The translations under genes were made by a program, and so were the position numbers. The notes under the pieces are model-generated. The model ran no database searches and was not told where the DNA came from. It saw only the letters and a program-made list of their open reading frames with translations. A stretch of DNA of 64,000 nucleotides from an uncultured Chloracidobacterium sp. (GTDB lineage: Bacteria; Acidobacteriota; Blastocatellia; Pyrinomonadales; Pyrinomonadaceae): assembly GCA_937941715.1 (NCBI GenBank), contig CALDGX010000085.1, positions 12,776-76,775 of the forward strand, read 5' to 3'. Shown piece by piece: positions 52,024-60,287 of the stretch. Position 1 is the stretch's first letter; the number at the start of each line of letters is the position of its first letter.

Positions 52024-53214
52024 ATGAAACCGGCACTTAAAACGAACCGGGCCTTCGATATCGACGAGGGCCAGCATCTTATCGGATCCTTCAACGGCGA
52101 CCCGGCCGGGCCGACACTTATCGTTGTCGGCAGTATTCACGGAAACGAACCTGCCGGGGTATTGGCGCTTCGCAGCGTCAATGAAGCACTCGCCGGCTTT
52201 GTCGGCGAATTGCGGGGACGCGTCTATCTTATTGCCGGAAACACGAGGGCTATAAACCGCGGACTTCGGTTCATCGATCACGACCTAAATCGTGCGTGGA
52301 TCCGACGCAATCTGTCACCGAGGGGTTCTGAACACGTCGAATCAACGTCCGAGGGGCACGAACTCCGCGAGTTGGATAGCCTGATCGACAGTATTCTTGT
52401 CACTGCCAAGAATGAGGTCTACATTTTGGACCTGCATTCAACGTCGGCGACCGGATTGCCATTCGCGACGGTCGGCGATACACTACGCAACCGCAACTTT
52501 GCAATGCGTTTCGGCGTCACGATACTGCTCGGCATCGAGGAACAGCTGGAAGGGACGATGTTGGAGCATTTCAACAACCTCGGTGCCGTCACCCTGGGTT
52601 TCGAAGGCGGCTCGCACGATTCGCCTGAAACCATCGAAAACCACCGCGCCCTTGTATGGCTCGGCCTTGTCAACGCGGGCATATTATCAGCCGATGAGGT
52701 GCCTGATTTTGAACAGTTTGCGGCCCGCCTCGCAGCGACCAGCAAGGGTATGCGGATCGTCGAAGTGCGGCATCGCGAGGCAATACGGCCGGAAGATGAT
52801 TTCGAGATGAATCCCGGGTTCAATAATTTTGACCGTATCACCGAGGGGCAAACTCTGGCCAGAAACAGGGCCGGCGAGATAAGAGCGGTGGAATCAGGGA
52901 TGATCCTCATGCCGCTGTACCAAAAACTGGGCGAAGACGGCTTTTTTATCGGCCGCTCAGTCGCTCCATTCTGGTTATGGCTCTCGGCAGTTATGCGCAA
53001 GCTGCGGATCCAGAACATCCTCCGCTACCTTCCCGGCGTCAAGATCGATCCGGATGACAGCGAAACACTTCATCTGAATACCGGACTGGCCCGATTCTTT
53101 CCGCTTCAGGTGAGCCACCTTCTCGGCTTCCGAAAGCGCCGCTTTCAGGATCGCGAACTGGTGGTCAGCAGGCGGCGGTTCGATCTATCCGGGCCTTTCA
53201 CGAACAGGAGTTGA
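52024..53214 (+). CDS. Aspartoacylase/succinylglutamate desuccinylase-family zinc amidohydrolase
   Basis: 396-residue protein of the AstE/AspA (M14-like) family. The zinc ligands can be seen: His39 and Glu42 in GSIHGNEPAG and His138 in ILDLHSTS. The region FEGGSHDSPETIE probably carries the catalytic Glu. The C-terminal 100 residues form an extra beta domain plus a basic tail. Such enzymes remove acyl groups from amino acids or peptides. It ends 5 bases before the GCS2-CBS gene, so the two form an operon. The substrate is not known. Confidence 0.85.
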   Translation: MKPALKTNRAFDIDEGQHLIGSFNGDPAGPTLIVVGSIHGNEPAGVLALRSVNEALAGFVGELRGRVYLIAGNTRAINRGLRFIDHDLNRAWIRRNLSPRGSEHVESTSEGHELRELDSLIDSILVTAKNEVYILDLHSTSATGLPFATVGDTLRNRNFAMRFGVTILLGIEEQLEGTMLEHFNNLGAVTLGFEGGSHDSPETIENHRALVWLGLVNAGILSADEVPDFEQFAARLAATSKGMRIVEVRHREAIRPEDDFEMNPGFNNFDRITEGQTLARNRAGEIRAVESGMILMPLYQKLGEDGFFIGRSVAPFWLWLSAVMRKLRIQNILRYLPGVKIDPDDSETLHLNTGLARFFPLQVSHLLGFRKRRFQDRELVVSRRRFDLSGPFTNRS

Positions 53215-53219
53215 AAACG

Positions 53220-55172
53220 ATGGGCGAACACGACATCAAAACCGGTCACAGCGAAGAGCAAATGCGTGCATTTACGCTTTCGGTTCTCAACGATCTGCAA
53301 GCATTTGAGCACATGTTTGAACAGGGACATTTTTCCGACGACGTTCGCCGCATTGGCTCCGAACAAGAGATGTTCCTGGTAGATTCGGCATTGCGGCCCG
53401 CTCCGCGCTCACTTGACGTTATCGCCGATGTTGGCGATCCGCGCCTGACGACCGAGATAGGGCTGTTCAATCTCGAGGCCAATCTGACCCCGCGTGAGTT
53501 TAAGGATGACTGTCTTTCGCAGATGGAATCCGAGTTGAATGAACTCCTTGCCGCCGTTCGCCGATCAATGACAAAGTTCGGCGGCGGTGTCGTACTTGCG
53601 GGGATTCTGCCGACGATCCAGCAATCTGACCTGACAGTCAACAACCTTACGCCGCATCCGAGGTATCACGAGATCGACCGCATCGTCACCGAGTTGCACG
53701 GCGAGAACCGCGTGATCCACATCAAGGGCCTCGATGAACTGCAACTCACCCTGCAGAATACATATATCGAGTTTTGCAACACCAGTTTCCAGATCCACCT
53801 GCAGATCGGGCCCAAAGATTTCGTACGTTATTACAATTGGGCACAGGCGATCTCGGCACCGGTGTTGGCAGCGGCGGTCAATTCGCCGCTGCTGCTCAAC
53901 CACCGTTTGTGGCATGAAACGCGGATCGCAGTTTTCAAACAGTCGACGGACACGCGTTCCTTGACGCATAAACAACGCAATCAGAAGCCAAGGGTGAACT
54001 TCGGCGACGCGTGGGTCGACCGCTCAATCCTCGAAGTGCTCCGGGAAGACGCTATTCGATACAGAATATTGTTGACACAGGCGATCGAGGAAAACGCACT
54101 TGAAGTACTTGCTGCCGGGGGCATACCGGAGCTAAAGGCCTGGCGGCTTCACAATGGAACGATCTGGCGTTGGAATCGGCCGTGTTACGGAACACTCAAC
54201 GGAAAGCCCGGGCTGCGGATTGAGGCACGCTATCTGCCGGCCGGGCCGACGGTCATCGATCAAATGGCGAACGCTGCTTTCTTCCTCGGCCTCTTGACCG
54301 AATTACCCGAGGAGTTTGGCGACATCCGTGATCATATGTCATTCGACGATGCAAGGACCAACTTCTATAATGCCGCCCGATATGGCCTCAAAGGCCAGAT
54401 CCGCGGGCTTGACGGCCAAAGCAGACGGGTCGGAAGGATCATTCTTGAGGAACTTCTTCCCCGAGCCAGAAAGGGGCTTGCTCGGGCAAATTGCGATCAA
54501 AAGGACATTGACCGGCTGCTCGATGTGATCGAGGGCCGTGTGACGAGCGAGAGAACGGGTGCTCAGTGGATGCTCGATTCGTATGAATCTATGGAACAGG
54601 CCGCAAAACCCAACGTCAAGCTCAGGACAATTACCGCCGCAATGAAATCACATCAGGAGAATGATGAAATTCCGGCGCATGAATGGAAGCTAGCGAGTAT
54701 TCCGGCCGGTTCGGAGTGGATCGACAGCTATCGAACAGTCGAACAGTTCATGACGGTCGATCTTTATACCGTCCGACCCGAGGACATCGTCGATCTCGCC
54801 GCCAGCCTGATGCATTGGCGGCACGTCCGGCATGTGCCGGTCGAGGATGATTCCGGTAGGTTCATCGGCCTGGTATCACACCGCGACCTGCTTGAACTGA
54901 TCGCTCACGGAAAATGTTCTACGGGCCAGACGCTGGTCATTTCTGACATTATGAAAACCGACATTATATCGGTAACACCTGGGACATCGTCGATCGATGC
55001 CCTTCAGTTGATGCGCGAGAAAAATATCGGGTGCCTGCCGGTTCTGGATGGCGGCAGACTGGTCGGTTTGATCACGACATATGATTTCCTCACGGTGTCG
55101 GCCAAACTGCTCGAGGAAAGGCTGAATGCCGATTGGCCCGGAGCCATTCAGGCCGAAAACAGGGCAACCTGA
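53220..55172 (+). CDS. GCS2-like carboxylate-amine ligase fused to a CBS-domain pair
   Basis: 650-residue protein. Residues about 25-470 are a glutamate-cysteine ligase type 2 (YbdK-like) domain with RIGSEQEMFLVD and LFNLEANLTPREF (substrate and metal Glu), HLQIGPKDF, and RIEARYLPAGPT. Residues about 520-640 are two CBS motifs (EQFMTVDLYTVRPEDIVDLA, then DIMKTDIISVTPGTSSIDAL), which usually bind adenine nucleotides or AdoMet and regulate the attached domain. The ATG at 53220 follows AGGAG by 9 bases and is better than the TTG at 53211. It presumably makes an amide bond that the neighbouring amidohydrolase could break. Confidence 0.87.
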   Translation: MGEHDIKTGHSEEQMRAFTLSVLNDLQAFEHMFEQGHFSDDVRRIGSEQEMFLVDSALRPAPRSLDVIADVGDPRLTTEIGLFNLEANLTPREFKDDCLSQMESELNELLAAVRRSMTKFGGGVVLAGILPTIQQSDLTVNNLTPHPRYHEIDRIVTELHGENRVIHIKGLDELQLTLQNTYIEFCNTSFQIHLQIGPKDFVRYYNWAQAISAPVLAAAVNSPLLLNHRLWHETRIAVFKQSTDTRSLTHKQRNQKPRVNFGDAWVDRSILEVLREDAIRYRILLTQAIEENALEVLAAGGIPELKAWRLHNGTIWRWNRPCYGTLNGKPGLRIEARYLPAGPTVIDQMANAAFFLGLLTELPEEFGDIRDHMSFDDARTNFYNAARYGLKGQIRGLDGQSRRVGRIILEELLPRARKGLARANCDQKDIDRLLDVIEGRVTSERTGAQWMLDSYESMEQAAKPNVKLRTITAAMKSHQENDEIPAHEWKLASIPAGSEWIDSYRTVEQFMTVDLYTVRPEDIVDLAASLMHWRHVRHVPVEDDSGRFIGLVSHRDLLELIAHGKCSTGQTLVISDIMKTDIISVTPGTSSIDALQLMREKNIGCLPVLDGGRLVGLITTYDFLTVSAKLLEERLNADWPGAIQAENRAT

Positions 55173-55433
55173 TGGTGTGTCGGAAGCTCGGCATGTATAA
55201 GACCGGGCCTTACGCGCGAGAAATTACACGGACAAAGGCGATATACCACATATGATCCTATTTATTGATTGACGAAGACCAACAAAATGGGCGATATTTG
55301 TTGCAATCGACCTAAACCCCATTTTGGAACGCTATTTGCAATTCGAGTTTCGGAGGGTCGTTCATTTTCAACCATTTTGAATACGACCTTAGATCAGCGG
55401 ACGTAGCCCGGAACCGGGTTACGGTGAAAATAT
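55173..55433. other. Intergenic region upstream of the FNR/CRP-type regulator
   Basis: 261 bases without a gene. Its notable element is a sigma-54-like promoter at 55325-55340. No TGTGA-N6-TCACA site was seen here, so autoregulation by the regulator is not suggested. Confidence 0.6.
55325..55340 (+). promoter_or_regulatory. Sigma-54-like promoter of the FNR/CRP-type regulator
   Basis: TGGAACGCTATTTGCA matches the sigma-54 consensus at all but one position, with GG and GC at the canonical distance of 10 bases. The expected start near 55351 would give a leader of about 80 bases. Confidence 0.5.
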
Positions 55434-56174
55434 ATGAAGGTCTTTCAAGACTTACGGATTCAACATAAGTGTAAGGATTGCGGAATTCGGGGCGATGGGT
55501 TCTTTTGCGACCTGCCCGAATCTGATCTGCGCCTGTTCGAATCTATCAAGATCACCAAGGCTTGCCCGAAGGGTACGATGCTGTTTGTCGAGGGCCAGCC
55601 TTCCACCGGGGTTTACCTGCTCTGTCAGGGAAAGGTCAAGATATCGACGTGCTCTCCGGACGGTAAGGTCATAATACTTGGCATTGCGGAACCCGGTCAG
55701 ATGATCGGCCTTAGTTCCGTTATCAACGGGGTTGAGCACGAAACATCGGCCGAAACACTTGAAATGTGTCAGGTCGATTACATCAAAACCGACGATCTGA
55801 TGCAGTTGATCCAAAACAACCCACACGCGTGCCTAAACGCGGCCAAGCAGCTCAGCCGCGACTATCACACGGCATACGTACAGATATGTGCGCTTGGATT
55901 GTCAGACTCGGTCACCGACAAATTGGCTAAGCTGTTTCTTAGTTGGAGCGGAAACGGTACCGGCGGGGACGGCCGCGTCCAATTGAAGAATTTCTTCACT
56001 CACGAGGAGATCGCCGAGATGATCGGTGCATCCCGCGAGACCGTTACCAGAGCACTTAGGTTCTTCAGGGAACGCGAACTCGTGACGCTAAAGGGCTCAG
56101 ACCTGGTAATCCACGACCGGCGGCGTCTCCGTGAGGTGATCGGTACACGAAGCGGTTATCGAACCGATATGTGA
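55434..56174 (+). CDS. CRP/FNR family regulator with FNR-type cluster cysteines and CRP-type recognition helix
   Basis: 246-residue transcription factor: sensor beta-barrel (about 25-150), dimer helix (about 130-165) and winged helix (about 170-235). Cys13, Cys16 and Cys25 (CKDCGIRGDGFFC) and Cys112 in ETLEMCQVDYIKTDDL line up with the four cluster ligands of E. coli FNR (CQDCSISQLC and ETSMVCEIPFETLDDL), which suggests an oxygen-sensitive [4Fe-4S] cluster. The cAMP-binding Arg-Ser of CRP is absent. The recognition helix SRETVTR has the Arg-Glu-...-Arg of CRP, not the Glu-x-x-Ser-Arg of FNR, predicting TGTGA half-sites. Such sites lie before three nearby genes. A sigma-54-like promoter precedes it. 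Confidence 0.9.
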   Translation: MKVFQDLRIQHKCKDCGIRGDGFFCDLPESDLRLFESIKITKACPKGTMLFVEGQPSTGVYLLCQGKVKISTCSPDGKVIILGIAEPGQMIGLSSVINGVEHETSAETLEMCQVDYIKTDDLMQLIQNNPHACLNAAKQLSRDYHTAYVQICALGLSDSVTDKLAKLFLSWSGNGTGGDGRVQLKNFFTHEEIAEMIGASRETVTRALRFFRERELVTLKGSDLVIHDRRRLREVIGTRSGYRTDM

Positions 56175-56185
56175 CCTTCGTCACA
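56170..56185. promoter_or_regulatory. CRP-type site A, before the cNMP-fold gene
   Basis: TGTGACCTTCGTCACA is a TGTGA-N6-TCACA palindrome. It overlaps the stop codon of the regulator gene (56172-56174) and lies about 80 bases before ATG 56265. A second half-site, TGTGACG, follows at 56192. Confidence 0.7.
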
Positions 56186-56264
56186 ATCGGTTGTGACGAC
56201 CGTCCTATTTTGCAAGTTCAAGTTGTGACATATTTGCCCCCGGCATCATCGCCAGGGAGCACTC

Positions 56265-56723
56265 ATGTCGTCCGGCATTAACTCGGGACATAGTTTTTTC
56301 GACTTTCCGTTTTCCGGCTCTGAGTTTTTGGGCCATCTCTCGCCATCAGATCGTCAGGCTTTCGACACGCTCCGCCGCCGCCGATACTTTTCAAAAGACG
56401 ATGAGATCTTTCATATCGGGCAACCCCCCGAGTTTTTGTATGTCCTTAACCGCGGACGTGTGGCGCTGATGCACGAGGACGCCGAGATTGACGCTATGTT
56501 CACCTCACCGAATGGCTCCGAGAAAATATTTGGTGCGGTCGAGGCTCTGTCAGAGTGTCCTTATGACTCGACGCTTAAGGCGTTGAGTCTGTGTGAATTT
56601 GACATGGTTGACCGGGCAGCTTTTTTTGAATTTCTTCTGAGTCAACCGGCCGCATGTTTGCAAATAACGATAATGATCAGCAACCGGTATCACCAATCGG
56701 TGCTGGTAATGGACTCAAAGTAA
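56265..56723 (+). CDS. cNMP-binding-fold protein without DNA-binding domain
   Basis: 152-residue protein with a CRP/FNR-type sensor barrel (SPSDRQAFDTLRRRRYFSKD, then FLYVLNRGRVALMHEDAEID). It ends where the dimer helix begins (RYHQSVLVMDSK), so no helix-turn-helix follows, and I saw no frameshifted one downstream. It may be a partner or antagonist of the regulator encoded just before it. The ATG is preceded by GGAG. The gene has its own CRP-type site (site A). Confidence 0.8.
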   Translation: MSSGINSGHSFFDFPFSGSEFLGHLSPSDRQAFDTLRRRRYFSKDDEIFHIGQPPEFLYVLNRGRVALMHEDAEIDAMFTSPNGSEKIFGAVEALSECPYDSTLKALSLCEFDMVDRAAFFEFLLSQPAACLQITIMISNRYHQSVLVMDSK

Positions 56724-56772
56724 GATGATCCGCGCATTAAAAGGTAAAAATACTTTAAAAAATAGTTCAATT

Positions 56773-56788
56773 TGTGACGGTGCTCACA
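56773..56788. promoter_or_regulatory. CRP-type site B, before decahaem cytochrome gene
   Basis: TGTGACGGTGCTCACA is a perfect TGTGA-N6-TCACA site. About 24 bases downstream is TCTATA (56813-56818), a possible -10 box, which puts the site centre near -44, close to a class II activator position. Confidence 0.75.
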
Positions 56789-56869
56789 TCACCGATGGTA
56801 TTTATTGATTAGTCTATACCCACGATAAGACGCACCGCGTCTTTCCTTTTATTTTTGGAGGCAACTTTT

Positions 56870-57901
56870 ATGGCTTCAGCTAGAAAGATCAAGATCAGCA
56901 TGCTTACCGCATTTGTAGTACTTGCGATGGCATGGGCGGTCTCGGGAACATTTTCATCAATATCCAGCGGCACAATGGCAGGCGAGCTCGATCCGGGCAC
57001 GCCGCAGGCTGCCGCTTCAGCGGACGATTTTGTCGGCAGCGAGACCTGTAAGGCCTGTCATGAAGACCAATTCAAAGGCTTTGCGGGAACCAAGCATGCA
57101 AAACTTGCTGAAGTAAAAAGCTGGAAGGACAAGGCTCAAGGATGCGAATCGTGCCACGGCAGCGGAAAACTGCACGTCGAGGGCGGCGGTGACAAATCCA
57201 AGATCATTTCATTTAAGGGCAAAAATTCAAAAGAGATATCAGAAACATGTTTGAGCTGCCACGCCGGCAAGGAAAGTCACAACAACTTTAGACGCGGCGA
57301 ACACTGGCGCAATGACGTAGGATGTACCGATTGCCATACGTCACACGGTACCGTCTTTAAGGATCAGATGCCCGGCTCGGCAACCGAGATCGGCGAAACC
57401 AATCGCCAAAATCCGGGTGTCGCAACGACGGCAATGCTCAAACGCAGCGAACCTCAGCTTTGCATGAGCTGCCATACGGAAACCAAATCACAGTTCAGCA
57501 AACCTTTTCATCACAAGGTTTTGGAAGGCGCAATGACATGCTCAAGCTGTCACAACGCTCACGGCGGCTTTGAATCGAAACAGACCAAACTCGCCGTCGG
57601 AGCCGATTCCGCCTGTATCAAGTGCCACGGTGACAAGCAGGGTCCGTTCACATTCGAACATGCCCCGCTGAAGACCGAAGGTTGTGCCTCGTGCCACGTT
57701 CCGCACGGATCTGCTAACCCGAAGATGCTTACCCGCAGTTCGGTTCGCCAGCTTTGTATGGAATGCCACAGCAACCTTAACGACGCCGAGGGCGGAGCCC
57801 CGCAGGCACCCCATAACCAGACGCAAACCCGTTATCTGGGCTGCACTATTTGCCACGCTAAGATCCACGGATCGAATTCGAGCAAATACTACTTTAGATA
57901 G
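56870..57901 (+). CDS. Decahaem c-type cytochrome, MtrA/DmsE family
   Basis: 343-residue periplasmic protein with a signal peptide (about residues 1-37). Ten CxxCH haem motifs are present (CKACH, CESCH, CLSCH, CTDCH, CMSCH, CSSCH, CIKCH, CASCH, CMECH, CTICH), spaced as in MtrA/DmsE. In metal-reducing bacteria this protein sits inside an outer-membrane barrel and carries electrons across it. The ATG at 56870 follows TTGGAGG by 8 bases; an in-frame TTG at 56855 overlaps that site. The barrel gene follows after 22 bases. Confidence 0.95.
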   Translation: MASARKIKISMLTAFVVLAMAWAVSGTFSSISSGTMAGELDPGTPQAAASADDFVGSETCKACHEDQFKGFAGTKHAKLAEVKSWKDKAQGCESCHGSGKLHVEGGGDKSKIISFKGKNSKEISETCLSCHAGKESHNNFRRGEHWRNDVGCTDCHTSHGTVFKDQMPGSATEIGETNRQNPGVATTAMLKRSEPQLCMSCHTETKSQFSKPFHHKVLEGAMTCSSCHNAHGGFESKQTKLAVGADSACIKCHGDKQGPFTFEHAPLKTEGCASCHVPHGSANPKMLTRSSVRQLCMECHSNLNDAEGGAPQAPHNQTQTRYLGCTICHAKIHGSNSSKYYFR

Positions 57902-57923
57902 TCGGTGAATAAGAGGAGGCAAA

Positions 57924-60035
57924 ATGTTTGATATTTCACTTAAAACAATTAGTACCGGCCGGTACCGCAGAATCTTATTCATCCGCATGATGGTAGTGAT
58001 CGGCATCGCGATATTTGCCGCGACGGCATTTGGACAATCGCCGACACCCAAACCTGCAGAGGAAGAAGATCTGATCGTCGGTGGCTATAAGGTCACGACA
58101 ACGACCGAATTCGGATATAGGTATCGCCGCCTTTACGGCAACGAAAACAAATACAACAGCGATCTCAATTACAAGAAGGGCTTTCGCCTTTTTGACTCAA
58201 ACATACTTTTCGAAGCCGACAGCGGCAAAGGAAAGTACTTTGATTCGCTGTTGATCTCAAATACCGGTTGGGGAGCAGACCCGACGGGCTTCACACGTGT
58301 CAACGTAGAAAAGACCGGGCTCTACAAATTTAACTCAACTGCCAGGCGAGTTAAGTACTTTAACAACCTGAGCAATCACGCCCTGGGCGAGCACACAAAC
58401 AACTCGCAGCATACGTTCGGCGACTTTGATCTGTCGATACTGCCGCAGAACGAGAAGCTTCGCTTCAATATGGGTGCCTCGTTCAGCCGGATGTCAGGTC
58501 CCGGACTCTATACGATCCGTGCGTACAGCGATGAGTTCGCGATCACGAACAATGTCCGAAACACCGCCAATGACTTTCGTGTCGGTGCCGAGGGCAAGTT
58601 GCTCGGATTCAATCTGGGACTGACGCAGGGATTCAGATTCTTTAAGGATCGCTCGGACTATTTCCTTGATGGCGTCAGCTTGGGCAATAACCCGACAAAT
58701 ACGACGGTGCTTTCGTCGTTCAGCCGCATCTTCCCGACTGACGGAAACGCCTACTACACACACTTTAACGCCCATCGCACCTTCGCGAAAAAACTGGACT
58801 TCACGGGTCAGTTGATCTACTCGGAGACGAACAGCAAGATGGGAATGGTCGAGTTGATCACAGGCCGTGACAACAGCAACAACTTTGTCGATCGTGACAG
58901 ATTCGAGATCTATGCGGACGCCAAGCGGGTCCAAACCCGCGGCGATATTGGCCTGACCTATATGGTCAACAATAATTTCCGTATCTCGAATACGTTTTCG
59001 TTTGACCGGTTCGGACTGAGCGGCCAGGAAAGGTTGGAAGAATGGCTCGAACGCCGCAATGCCGCGGGAACGCCGCTTGCGCTTTCGAATCCGCGTTCAC
59101 TTGCATCACGCATCAACAATTACCGGAGATTCGTCAACACGATCGAAGGTGATTATCAGTTCGGTTCGCTTGCGTCGCTCCACATTGGTTATCGCTTCAC
59201 GCAGCGAAAGGTCAGCGTCGCAGGCTATGACCATACTCTGACGTCGGCGACGACAGCGACCAATCCCGGGTTCATCACGGTAAACGAGGAAAACAGCACA
59301 AACACCCTGCTCGCCGGAATGAAGATCAAGCCAATGAAACGTTGGGTTATCTTCTGGGATGTCGAGCACGGAACGGCCGATAACGTATTCTCACGTGTTG
59401 AGAACTACAAGTTCACCAACGTCCGTGTTCGTTCGAGACTCACTTTCAATAAGGTGGTCTTCAACGTATCGGCGGTGTCCAAGGACAACGACAATCCGGC
59501 AACCTCGTACACAGGTTCGAATCCGGTATTGCCGACGGGAACACCGTTTGGTGCCACCGTGAAGAATCGGTTCTATTCGGGTAATGTCGAATGGACACCG
59601 ATGGACAAGGTGCAAGTCAGCAGCGGTTACACATACCATCATCTGACCAGCGACACCGCTATCATCGTGCCGGTGGCCACAGGCCGAGTTTTGGGATATA
59701 GCCAGTACTTTATGAGAGATCACTATGGCTACCTCGACATTTCGGTAAAACCGGTCAAGCGAGTTTCATTTTACGCAAGTTATCGGATCAACCGCGACAA
59801 AGGCCAGGGAAGCCGTTTCTCAAGCCTTCCGCAGTTCATCATTACTTCGTATCCGATGAACTACACGTCGCCGGAGTTTCGTGCAGCCATCAGGCTGACC
59901 CGAAATGTTGATTGGAATATTGGTTACCAGTATTTCAATTATCAGGACTCGCAGACGTCGAGCCAGAACTATAGGGCACATCTGCCTTACACGTCTTTGA
60001 AGATCTATTTTGGAGGCGGAGCCGCTGACCGCTAA
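57924..60035 (+). CDS. MtrB/PioB-family outer membrane beta-barrel
   Basis: 703-residue protein with a signal peptide (about residues 1-38, ending TAFGQS). The remainder alternates polar and hydrophobic residues in some two dozen strands and ends in an aromatic strand (LPYTSLKIYFGG), typical of outer-membrane barrels. Position directly after the decahaem gene, size, and motifs such as ELITGRDNSNNFVDRD fit the MtrB/PioB decahaem-associated barrel family. AGGAGG lies just before the ATG. A strong terminator follows. Confidence 0.9.
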   Translation: MFDISLKTISTGRYRRILFIRMMVVIGIAIFAATAFGQSPTPKPAEEEDLIVGGYKVTTTTEFGYRYRRLYGNENKYNSDLNYKKGFRLFDSNILFEADSGKGKYFDSLLISNTGWGADPTGFTRVNVEKTGLYKFNSTARRVKYFNNLSNHALGEHTNNSQHTFGDFDLSILPQNEKLRFNMGASFSRMSGPGLYTIRAYSDEFAITNNVRNTANDFRVGAEGKLLGFNLGLTQGFRFFKDRSDYFLDGVSLGNNPTNTTVLSSFSRIFPTDGNAYYTHFNAHRTFAKKLDFTGQLIYSETNSKMGMVELITGRDNSNNFVDRDRFEIYADAKRVQTRGDIGLTYMVNNNFRISNTFSFDRFGLSGQERLEEWLERRNAAGTPLALSNPRSLASRINNYRRFVNTIEGDYQFGSLASLHIGYRFTQRKVSVAGYDHTLTSATTATNPGFITVNEENSTNTLLAGMKIKPMKRWVIFWDVEHGTADNVFSRVENYKFTNVRVRSRLTFNKVVFNVSAVSKDNDNPATSYTGSNPVLPTGTPFGATVKNRFYSGNVEWTPMDKVQVSSGYTYHHLTSDTAIIVPVATGRVLGYSQYFMRDHYGYLDISVKPVKRVSFYASYRINRDKGQGSRFSSLPQFIITSYPMNYTSPEFRAAIRLTRNVDWNIGYQYFNYQDSQTSSQNYRAHLPYTSLKIYFGGGAADR

Positions 60036-60060
60036 AAAGATGTAGAGGTCTCAAAGACCA

Positions 60061-60101
60061 GATGCCGGCGAGGTGCCCTCCCCTCGCCGGCATCATTTTT
60101 T
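60061..60101 (+). terminator. Terminator after the MtrA-MtrB-like operon
   Basis: GATGCCGGCGAGG (60061-60073) and CCTCGCCGGCATC (60082-60094) form a perfect 13-bp stem with an 8-base loop, followed by ATTTTTT. Confidence 0.95.
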
Positions 60102-60136
60102 GCCCCGCGAAAATAACTGCCGTCCGATGATCCAAA

Positions 60137-60152
60137 TGTGACAATCGTCACG
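60137..60152. promoter_or_regulatory. CRP-type site C, before CbcL-like gene
   Basis: TGTGACAATCGTCACG has TGTGA-N6-TCAC with one mismatch in the last base. It lies 136 bases before ATG 60288. Confidence 0.65.
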
Positions 60153-60287
60153 GTCATTATTTCTATAGAGTCTAAAATTAAATTGAGGGACGATCCTGAA
60201 TATGTACTGTATTATTGATCCCACAGACCATCCGTCAGTCACACACAGTTTTGCGAGGTACCGGGCGACCGAGTTCCGGCTAATACT

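Larger units (their letters stand above)
60036..60287. other. Intergenic region with terminator and CRP-type site
   Basis: 252 bases with no gene. In order it contains the terminator of the cytochrome-barrel operon (60061-60101), CRP-type site C (60137-60152) and AT-rich promoter-like sequence (TCTAAAAT near 60171) before the CbcL-like gene. Confidence 0.7.

Noticed and set aside
57542..58051. 169-codon antisense frame over the decahaem cytochrome
   Set aside because: It covers ten conserved haem motifs on the other strand and is a composition shadow.
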